Source: Prevotella sp. (GTDB taxonomy: Bacteria > Bacteroidota > Bacteroidia > Bacteroidales > Bacteroidaceae). Taken from it: a stretch of 64,000 nt of DNA. The stretch's first letter is position 1. The number at the start of each line of letters is the position of its first letter. Positions 17,860 through 28,400 of this stretch are shown here, one piece after another. The notes under the pieces were generated by a model that saw only the letters and a list, made by a program, of their open reading frames with translations, did not search any database and was not told where the DNA came from. Position numbers and translations under genes: made by a program. Where the stretch lies: assembly GCA_017475265.1 (NCBI GenBank), contig JAFVFY010000019.1:62001-126000 (forward strand), in the 5' to 3' direction.

Positions 17860-19161
17860 TTATTTTACATCTATCGGCGGCAGGCCGACTTCCTGTCGCC
17901 ACTCGTTGACGTGCAGGGAGTCCAGTAAGGGACAGTTGAACTGCGTGCCGTATTTCTGTGGACGGCCCTCGCGGATGTCGATGCGGTCTTTCGTGGCGGC
18001 CACGTATGCAGGGGATAGATCGCCTTGGCGGACAGCTTCCTCCAACTGTGGCAGGAACTGCTTGATGCGGCCCAAGTCGCTGTGCTGGATAATCATCCAG
18101 ACGGTCTGCGTCGCGAAGTCGCCCACCTTCGACTTCCGGGGATAGCCCGACTCCGACAATATCTGGCTAACCAACTGAAGGTTGGTGCTGTCCGTATCCA
18201 TTGCCCGGCGCGCCAGCATCTCAATACGCTCTGGGGATTCCCTGCGCTTATTAGAGGCCAAGAACCACAGCATACGGTCGTACTGATCGCGTTCGAAAAT
18301 CCACTCCAAATATTGCTTCTGGGCGAGGTCGTAGTCCCACTTACGCTGGCGCACCTCAAACGTGTCGCGTAAATGCTGAAAAGTCGAGGCCATCGGCTCC
18401 TCGTAGAAGTCCGGCTCCATTCTGACGCGATGGCTGAGATAGTCGAGTGCCGCCTCGTCGTTGTGTATGCCCATCATCTTTTTGGCTACCGTGGACAGAT
18501 GGCTCGGCAGGATGTAGCGGTCTTCCGTGAACGCCAGGTCATACGTCTGCTTCGCCTCCGCATACAGCCCGTCGTCCATGAGCGAGTCGGCATGGAATAT
18601 CAACGCCCAGTAGTCGTTTTGCGAGGCAGGTGCCGTATGGCGGCCATCGCCCTTGATTCTCCTCAGCGTCAGCTTTCGGAGATGCTCCAGGCTCTCGCCC
18701 GCCATCTCAATATGGTGCGGGTCGCTCACATCCCAATGGTACAGCCCCAGCGTCGGGAACTGCTTCGTTTCACTTTGTAGCACGTAGACAAAGCCCTTCG
18801 TCCGCCCATTCCTCAGATAGCGGTCGATGCAGATGATACGCTGGTTTTTCTTCGACACCACGACATTGCGCCAGACCACATCTTCCGTCTGAAGTGTGGG
18901 CTTGTCAAAGAGCGACGTCTTGTATACATTCAATTCACCATCCATCCCGATGAATGCGTCGGGCGGTGTCGCTATATAGTACTTACAGGCGAACTGATAC
19001 GTCGCCATGTCCACACCGTCGAGCCAGCGCAGGGAATCGACGGCGAAGGGCAGCTCCCGCCTGACGCTCGCGTCGAACCGCTCGGCTTCCGTCATGTTTT
19101 TCGTCTGGCAACCAGCAAACATTATCGCTATTAATGCATAAAGAACCAATCTTTTATTCAT
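17860..19161 (-). CDS. Lipoprotein with TPR-like region and DUF6624-like C-terminus
   Basis: This 433-residue protein has a lipoprotein signal (ALIAIMFAGC, lipid-modified C18), so it is probably attached to the outer or inner membrane. The middle region contains helical segments resembling tetratricopeptide units (HADSLMDDGLYAEAKQTYDLA). The C-terminal 110 residues end with LEDR-like and KYGTQF motifs (KDRIDIREGRPQKYGTQF), as in DUF6624 proteins, a family of unknown function. It is a single-gene unit on the minus strand; a -7-like TACCTTTGT lies at 19223-19215 without a clear -33 box. Function unknown. Confidence 0.75.
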   Translation of the reverse strand: MNKRLVLYALIAIMFAGCQTKNMTEAERFDASVRRELPFAVDSLRWLDGVDMATYQFACKYYIATPPDAFIGMDGELNVYKTSLFDKPTLQTEDVVWRNVVVSKKNQRIICIDRYLRNGRTKGFVYVLQSETKQFPTLGLYHWDVSDPHHIEMAGESLEHLRKLTLRRIKGDGRHTAPASQNDYWALIFHADSLMDDGLYAEAKQTYDLAFTEDRYILPSHLSTVAKKMMGIHNDEAALDYLSHRVRMEPDFYEEPMASTFQHLRDTFEVRQRKWDYDLAQKQYLEWIFERDQYDRMLWFLASNKRRESPERIEMLARRAMDTDSTNLQLVSQILSESGYPRKSKVGDFATQTVWMIIQHSDLGRIKQFLPQLEEAVRQGDLSPAYVAATKDRIDIREGRPQKYGTQFNCPLLDSLHVNEWRQEVGLPPIDVK

Positions 19162-19331
19162 AGTCTTCCTTCACGTCATCAGCCTTGTTATACACAAGGC
19201 TCCTGTTTCTGAGTACAAAGGTACTCATTATTAATCAATTATTCGTATTCCTGTCCATAATATTAACAAAATATATGACTGGGGGAAATGCTGACCTGAG
19301 GGAATAGGCTTAGTTAAACTTTGCGTAAATG

Positions 19332-19364
19332 TTTGGCCATGTCAATATTTCTTGCTACTTTTGC
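19332..19364 (+). promoter_or_regulatory. Promoter of the giant surface protein gene
   Basis: TTTG at 19332-19335 and TACTTTTGC at 19356-19364 with 20 bp between. It ends 42 bp before the chosen start at 19407. Confidence 0.8.
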
Positions 19365-19406
19365 GGCGCAATAAACAGAACTGACCGAAGCCAAAACAAC
19401 ACAACT

Positions 19407-22400
19407 ATGAAGATTAGACAATTTATCCGTACAATGGCTGTGGTGCTGATAGCGCTTATGGCCAGTGGCCCCGCGATGGCCAAGAAATGGAACTACTCCA
19501 AGGAGGGCGTGGCCGATGACGGTGGCGGCACCTACGACTTCCGCTACGACCAGAAAAACTTCCGCTACGATGGTAAAAGCCACTGGAACGCCGAGGAGCA
19601 CATCATGTGGTTCAAGACGCTGAAGAAGTTCGACGCCTCCAAGGGAAACTATTACTATGAGTTCGAGCTGGCCGGCTGCTTCATTGAGATTGCCAAGTAT
19701 GGCAAGAGCGAATGGACGAAGACCTACATCGAGGGTGAGGTCTATGTGGTGACTGCCGACGGCACGGAGCACCGCATAGGCACATGGAACAAGCCCAAGT
19801 CGAACGAGAAGGAGGTAACCTACACTTCCGACGAGAACGACTACGGCTCCCTCTACGTCAGCAGCATGAACACCAGCAACGGCCATTTCAACATCAGGTA
19901 CTTAGCCGGGAAGGCTGCCGTCACCGAGGGCGTGAACAAGGTATGCCTGCGCCAGCGCCTCACTTTCAAGGACAGCCGTGTGTGGGACTGGTGGCAGTAT
20001 GAGAAAACCATCGACCTCTCCGCCATCGACGAGGACTTCCCGCTGCCTCAGTTGACGGCAGACTGGGGCGACGACGGCAAGATGCACTATACGGCCACCG
20101 ACATCAGTGTCAATGACAATATGCTTAAGTATGGCTACTGGGTGCGCATCAACTTCCTGGAAAACGGCATAGGAAGGTTTGGCAAGCTTGGCGACTTCAA
20201 GCGTGGAGACGAGTCGGTGACCATCACCGAGAAGCCAGTCAACAAGGAGAACATGGAGTTCTCTGCATGGCTCAAGTCAAAAGCCAGCGATGAGATAAAG
20301 GACATTTCCTATACGACTCCCGTCTATGTCTATTACCGGGCCAACCATTTAATGAATGTCACTGAGGCAAACTGTGGCACTACCGGTTGGCACTATACGC
20401 AGCTCAACTATTATCAGCCCTATCTCTCCCTGACGGTATTGCCTTTCACCCGTCCGGAGAAGGTGAATGTGGCCTTCGACAAATGGAAGAAGCGCAACAC
20501 CGTCACCTGGACGAAGCGCGAGAAGGCTACGCTGTGGGACAATTCCCAGAGGACGCAGGTGGAGTGCCGCACCGACGGCAAGTGGTATGTCATACGCTAT
20601 GACCGCAACAAGACGGCGAAAGACTACATTCTCGTGGGCCAGCCCCTGCGCGGCGATGCCGCGACGCTGCAGGTGGAGGACACCGAGATAGATTACGACA
20701 AGGAGTACGTCTATCGCGTGGTGTTCCTGCCCAAGGTGCTGGAGGACAAGTACGAGGACGACCTGGTGAACCTGCCCGGACAGAAGGAGAAGAATTCGGA
20801 CACGAACCTCTGGAACGAGGCCTGGACGAGCACGCTCATGGAGGTGCCCGTGAAGCTGGCGCAAGACCGCAGCGACGACAGCGGCATACACCTCGTCTGG
20901 GAGTACAACGTGCTGACGAGCGGCTGCGAGTGGCGCATCGACAAGCACCGCATGGGACAGACCACCTGGACGCCCGTCACCACCATCCCCGTCGATACGA
21001 AGCAGAGCACGGCCTCCTATCTTGAGGAGGGAGGCTCAGTGTGCGACCTCTTCACCTATCGCATCATGACCACCATCAACGGCAAGGAACTCTTCTCCGA
21101 CACGCTGGTCTGCAACCTGCCCGCCGGGGCCTATATCAGCGACGTGAAGGCCACCACCGGCTCTGAGGAGAAGTTCGTGAAGGTGAAGTGGAAGGTGGCG
21201 CGACCCGGCGACGACGACATCTGGTTCCGCGTGCTGCGGCGACCCATCGGCACCGACGAGTGGACGATGCTCAACGACGAGATTCACGGCCACGCCACGG
21301 AATATGAATACAAGGACGAGAATGTCATGGCCGGTTCGTACTATGAGTACAGCGTCGAGGCCTACGGCGCGATGTGCGAGGGGCAGTTGGTACAGACCGA
21401 CCGCCGGATAGCCCCGGGCTTCTCCCAGGCGCGCGGCACCATTACTGGCCATATCTCCTACGGCACAGGTACCGCCGTGGCTGGGGTGAAGGTGAACCTC
21501 GTCAAGTCGAGTGCCGGAGAGAGCACCGACCAGCCGCAGTTCCTCTCCCGCTACATCGAGGGCGAGGGCAAGGGCCTGCAGTGGACGGCAGACTCGGCGA
21601 AGTATGCCAACAAGCTCAACGGACAGCAGGAGCTGACGCTACAGCTGTGGGCGAAGCCAAGCCCCGACTCCGAGGGAGAGGCAGCGCAGAGTCTGCTGCG
21701 GCTAAACGGCGCCCTTGAGCTTGGCATCAAGACCGTCAACGGCGCCGACTACTACCTTTATGCCACCGACTTTTCAGTAAGCGGACGAGACGTCCGCGCT
21801 CCCATGGACTTCCCGGAACTCACCTTTGACCCCTATAAGTTCACCCACATCGCCGCTGTCTATGGTTCTGGCCTATGGACTTTCTATGTAGGCACCGACA
21901 CCCTCCACACCGCCACCCTGAGTGTGGAAAGCCCAGACTGGAACGCAGTAGTAGCCCACGCTTCCCAGCGTGGGAGCAGCTCTGATGACACTATTGATGA
22001 CGGTGATCCCACGCTGGGAAGCGTGGGCTACTACCCGACACTCTCTATCGGTGGCACGCTCGGCGATAATCCCACGCTGGGAAGCGTGGGCTACTACCGC
22101 GGCTTCGTCGATGACATCAGACTCTGGAACCGCGCGCTCAGCGAGAAGGAGATAGAGACCAACTACACCCGCATCCTCAGCGGCACGGAGAACGGCCTCC
22201 TCCTCTACTGGCCGCTCGACGAGGGCATCAACGTGCGCGACTACGTCTTCGACGTGGCCTGCCAGGATGGCATCTACCTGCTGAACCACCCCGAGGTGGG
22301 CATCAACGCCACGCCGTCGGCCACCGTTCCCGAAGACCTGGGCCTTTACGGACTAACCGACATGGAGGGCGACTATATTATAAGAGGTGTACCCTTCCAG

Positions 22401-25400
22401 CAGGGCGGTACCAACTACAAGCTCGTCCCCAACCTCGGCGTCCATGAGTTCTCGCCCAACACCCGTTCCATGTTCGTCAGCCCGACGAGCCTCACCGCCA
22501 ATAACATCGACTTCGAGGACGTCAGCTCCTTCCCCATGAGCGGCCACATCTACTATGCCGGTACCAACGTCCCCGCCGAGGGCATACGGTTCTACATCGA
22601 CGGCGAGTTGGTGACCGCCAACGGCGAGGTCAAGATCACCGACAGCGACGGCTACTACGAAATCTCCGTGCCCATTGGCGAGCATTACGTTGAGGCCAAG
22701 CTCGATGGTCACACGATGGTCAGCGGCGGACGCTTCCCCACCCGAGGCATCTATAACTTCGACCGCCGCACCCAGTACGACTTTGCCGACTCCACGCTGG
22801 TCAACTACGTCGGGCGCGTCACTGGCGGCCTCCGCAACGACACCCTCGCCGTGGGCTTCGGCCTCTCTAATAATAATATTGGTGTAGCCACCATCACCCT
22901 GAAGTTGAACAATGAGTCGTTCTCATTCAACTGCAAGGACGACCACATCACCGATGCCGACGCAGAGCGTACCTGGCAGAGCGACGTTCAAGGGGATTTG
23001 CAATCCCCGGTCATCCACAGCCATACGCGAACCGGCACAGGCTACGACGCGAAGTACATCTACATCGAGACCGACAGCCTGACGGGCGAGTTCTCCGCCC
23101 TGCTCCCGCCGCTGAAATACGTCACGAAGAGCGTCCGCGTGAACAACAACAGCGACATTGAGTTCACCAACCTGCCCGAGGTAGACCTGACGAACGTGAC
23201 GCAGGTGCTACGCGACACCCTTGTCCAGGATACAGGGTCTGGCACCAAAGTGACCAGCACCTACAGCTACAACACCAAGACCGTCCACACCTATTACGCC
23301 AATCCCCGCTTGGAAGTCAGTCAGAAGAGCGTGGGCAGCGAGCGTAACACCCCCGAGGGTGTCTTCGGCTTGCGCGAAATCGACGACTTTGTTGATGACT
23401 TCGGCAAGACGAACATCACCGACATCTGGACCGTGGAGGATGACAAAGTGAACTACCGCTTCGGCTATCCCCTCTACCGCACAGGCGACAAGGTGAAGAT
23501 GACGCTCTACGGCTATGAGTCCTACGTGAACTACGACGGCGACACTCCCGTCACCGACAACATCCCCATGGATGGCCAGATGATTGTCATCGCCAACGAG
23601 ATGAGCGACGAGCAGATGGTTGTTAACCGAGTGACCAGCGAGGAGCTGGAGCTGCAGCCCGGCGACATTTACGACCTGAAGACCAACGAGCTACAACTCG
23701 GCAGCGACGGTCGCAACGAGTTCACCTGGTCGGTAGGATTCCCCAACATCGTTAGCCCCTACACCCGCCAGCTTAGCATGAGCTACGAGCGCAACGGCCG
23801 CACCCGCGTCTGGGAAGGTTTCAACGCCATCTTGCTCGGCACGCTGAACACTGGCACCAATTTCGTTACCCTGGGTCCCGACATCGTCACCATGGTGCTC
23901 CGCGATGCGCCAGGCTCGAACGGCAAGACCAGCTGGACGCGCGGACACAGCAAGACGAAGCTTGATTTCAGTTCCGATGCCTGGTACGACGATACGAAGC
24001 TCGCCACCGACTTCAACAGCGGCGTCAGCGTGGATGTGTCTACGGGTCTTGGCGTGGCCGTCCGCTCGAAGAAGGAAATATGGTTTAACAAGAACGGCGC
24101 CGTTCATCTCTCCGGAGAAATAGGCAATCAGACGACGAGGACATGGACCACCTCCGTGACGGAGACCGTGGCGACGACAGGCCACAACAACTACCAGATG
24201 GCCAACGTGACGAACCCCTCGGCCAAGGGCGACGTCTTCATCGGCGCGTCGATGAACCTCATCATTGGCGACTGCCGCAAGGTGGGCCTCTTCCGCGACG
24301 GGGCCGACGCGCCCTTCGGCGTTGACCTGCGCGACTCCAAGTCCATCGGCGACAGCATCCGCACCACGTTCATGTACTCGGCCTATGAGCTGGAAAACGT
24401 CATGATACCGAAGTGGAAGGAGACCCGCAACGCCATGTTCACCTTCGTAGGCAGCGAGCCCGAGGCCAAGAACTACGTGAACAATACCGAGAAGTGCGTC
24501 TATGTCTGCTGGCTCCCCAAGGACAGCCTGCAGGCCGACAGCGTCACCGCCTACCGTCAGGTGGCGCCCGCCAGCATCAAGGAGGGCGACTACTATCCCG
24601 ACAGCGTGCTGTGGTGCAATGACCAAATCTCTACGTGGAAACGTCAGCTCGCCGCCAACGAGGCTGACAAGGTTACGGCCATGAAGAAGAGCCAGTACTT
24701 CAAGAGGAACATCTCATTCGACGGCCTGTCGGACTATAGCTATACAAGCAAGCTCGACACCACCTATCAACACAAGTCCTACGAGACACACCACGTCGGC
24801 GGCATCGTGGGATGGGGAACCACTACAGAGATGAAGACCGGTGCGCTCTTCAAGGACTCCTTCTCGTTCTCGACCGAGAACGGATGGGCGCATCAGGAAT
24901 CGGACACCGACTACGATGACAACACCGATGACTTCGCACAGTTCAGCTACAGCATGGCCGACGGCAACGCCGGAACGGACTTCTCGGTGAACATCTACTC
25001 TTCGCCCGCCGGCTGGAGCGACATCTTCAGCATCGTGGCAGGCCAAAGCTACAACCCCTGGGAGGGCGAGGCCAAGACGGAATACTACCAGCCCGGCAAG
25101 CACACGCTGCAGAACGGTACGCAACGCATGGAGCAGCCCGACATCAAGATCAGCACCGACGGCAACGTCGGCGCCAAGAGCGCCACGCTCACCGACGTGC
25201 CGTCGGGACAGGAGGCGCAGTTCACCATTCACCTCACCAACAACTCGCTGGTCAACATGGGCTTCTCCTTCATCTACAACGTCCTGGTGCTCGAAGACCA
25301 GAACAACGAGGGCCTAAGTGTGTTCATGGACGGTTTCCCCGCCAACGGCCGTGGAGTCTACGTCACCCAGGGCGAGACCATCACGAAGATTATCAAGGTG

Positions 25401-28400
25401 AAGCAGACCGACCAGAGCCGCCTCGACTACGAGGGGGTGAAGATCCGCTTCGTCTCACAGTACCAGCCTGCCATCATCTTCGACGAGGTAGCCTTCAACG
25501 TGCACTTCAAGCCGTCGTCGTCGCCCATCGACCTCGTCATCAGCGAGCCGGTGCTCAACATCGAGACGCTGGTGCGCAACGACAGCTGCGTCATCATGAA
25601 GCTCCAGAACTACGACCGGCAGTTCAAGAACCTCAAGTCCATCGGTGTTCAGTACCGCTACGAGGGCGATACACAGTGGAACACCATCCACACCTACGTC
25701 ACCAACAAGGCCGACTCGCTGAACCGGAGCTTCAGCCTCCTGCCCGACCGCAGCGACGTGACCTTCCGCTACAACATGATGGACGACAATATGTTCCCGC
25801 AAGGCACTTACCACTTCCGCGCCTTCACCACCACGCCCTACGGCGAGAACCCCAACGACGCAGCCACCGTCTATAGCAGCGAGGTGACGGTCGTCAAGGA
25901 CAACCAGGCACCACGCCAGCTCACCACGCCGACGCCCGCCAACGGCATACTGCGCTACGGCGACGACCTGAGCATAGAGTTCAACGAGGACATCGTGTCG
26001 GGCTACGTCAGCGACAAGAACATCATCGTCACGGCCAAGCTCAACCACCAGCCTGTGCAGCACGATGTGGCCAAGCAGCTGCAGCCCTTCGGCGAGGAGC
26101 AGCGCACGGTGAACCCCGTGTTCCTCAACGGCGACTTCTCGATAGACTGCTGGATGCTGTGGCGCTATCCCGGAACCATCCTGCGCTTGGGAACGGGGCA
26201 GCTCTCACTGAGCATCAATGAAGAGGGACACATCGTGGCCGGCATCGCCAGCACCGAGGTGGTGAGCAAGGATGTCCTGCCCAAGAACAAGTGGACATAC
26301 CTGGTGCTGAGCTACAAGGCCGCCGACCAGACATTCACCGCCCTGGCGCAGTACGACACGCAGACACTGCCGCTGTTCACCAACGAGCGGGTGGCCGAGG
26401 GGGTCATACCGTCGGTGAGCCACTATGACGACAACCGCCTCTACTTAGGCCGCATGGACGGAGCCATCCACGACCTGAGCCTCTTCAACATCTACCGCGA
26501 TGTGAACGAGGCCGCCGCCACGAAATACCAGGCGAAGGACAACTATGTCTATGGCCTGGCCAACTACTGGCCCATGAACGAGGGACACGGCCATGTGGCC
26601 GCCGACACGCGCCACACGCACGACTTCGAAGTGAACGACTCCTGGATGCTGGAAAATAAGAACTATGCCCTCCAGTTTAACGATGACCAGGGCGCGGAGG
26701 CCGACATCTCGCACATCAACACCAGTGCCGGCGACAGCTATGCCATTGAGCTGTGGGCACATGTCACGCCAAATATAGGCAGCAACGACGAAATGACCAT
26801 CTTCGAAAACACAGAGGACACAGAGGGCGCAAAGCAACGCAACAACCGCCTGGGCCTCTACATCAACATGGCGAATGACTGGATCCTGCGCTACGGACAG
26901 AACGAGCAGGTGGTGGTGAGCCATGAGGACTTCCCCTATATTCCCTCATGGGCTCATGTGGCCCTGAACGTGGTGCGCGGCCAGGCCGCCAGCTTCTACT
27001 ACAACGGCAAGCGCACGGCGGTCATTGCCGAGCGCGACATGCCGCCATTGGAAGGTGCGCGCCTGACGATGGGCAAGGGCATGGGCAGCTACTCCGAAAT
27101 CGACGAGGTACGCATCTGGCACGCCGCCCTCTCCGAGAGCCGTCTGCTGAGCAACATGTATAACTGCATCGACACCGCCGATGTCTATTCGCGCGGCCTC
27201 GTTGCCTACTACCCCTTCGAGCACACCGGCACTGTCGATGGCGTAGCCACGAAAGTACCCACCCTTTCGTCCATTGCCCCCGCCTGGAAGGCGGGCACCA
27301 CCCCCATCGACCTCACCCCCGCCGGTTCTTTCACAATGGTGCAGGCCACACCGCCGCTGAAGAACGCCCCCGTGGAGACCCGCCTTCTTGTAAAGCCCGT
27401 GGCCTCCGACCGCAAGGTGGTCATCAGCCTCGTAGAGGGCAGTGGCATCAAGGCCCGCGACATCGAGGGCACCACGCTCAACATCACCGTCGATAAGATC
27501 CACGACATGCACGGCAACGAGTCGCTGCCCATCCGCTGGCAGGCTTACGTGCAGCAGAACACGCTGAAGTGGACGAAAGACTCCGTGACCGTCATCAAGC
27601 ACTATGGCGATGACTACACCTTCGATGTAGTCATCGAGAACCTCGGCGGCACCACCGAGTACTACACATTATATAATATGCCCCAGTGGCTCACCTTAGT
27701 GACCGCCCTCGACGGTTCCCCCGTCGAGACCTCCGGCGACCTCGCCCCCCTCTCACAGAAGACGCTGCGCTTCGCCGTATCGCCGCTCACGCCCGTCGGC
27801 TGCTACGACATCACCATCGGTCTGCAGGGCAACAACGCCATCCTCGAACCGCTGCGTATCGTGCTGAAGGTGCAAGGCGACCTGCCTGCATGGACGGTCG
27901 ATGCCACGGCCTACGAGAACTCCATGTCCATCGTCGGGCAGGTGTATCTCGACGGCCATCTCATGGAGAACGGCGAGAGCATCGTCGCCGCCTTCATCGA
28001 TGATGAGTGCCGGGGCATAGCTTCGCCCGTGAAGGAGCGCGGGGCGGCTTACGTGAACCTGACCGTCTATGGCACGTCATACGCCATGGTCAACAACGAG
28101 CAGGTCGCTGTCGATGATGGCAAACCGATCACCTTCCGCATCTGGGATGCCTACACGGGCATTACCTACACCGATGTCAAGGTCACCCTTCCTGCCTCTG
28201 AGACCTCTGAATCCTCTGAGACCTCTGTGCTATTCGGCACCAACAAGTTCTACGGCGACTTCTCTTACCCTGTCATTCTGACAAAGAGTGACCAGGTGGA
28301 GCAGTACCTCGCCCTGCACCCTAACTGGAACTGGATCTCCCTTGGCGTGGAGCCCAAGAAGAAGGCTCCCTACTCCGTGTTCAAGGGCATCAAATCATGG

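Noticed and set aside
23691-24626. Minus-strand open frame of 311 codons
   Set aside because: Shadow of the high-GC giant gene; its Val/His/Ala-rich product is typical of antisense frames.
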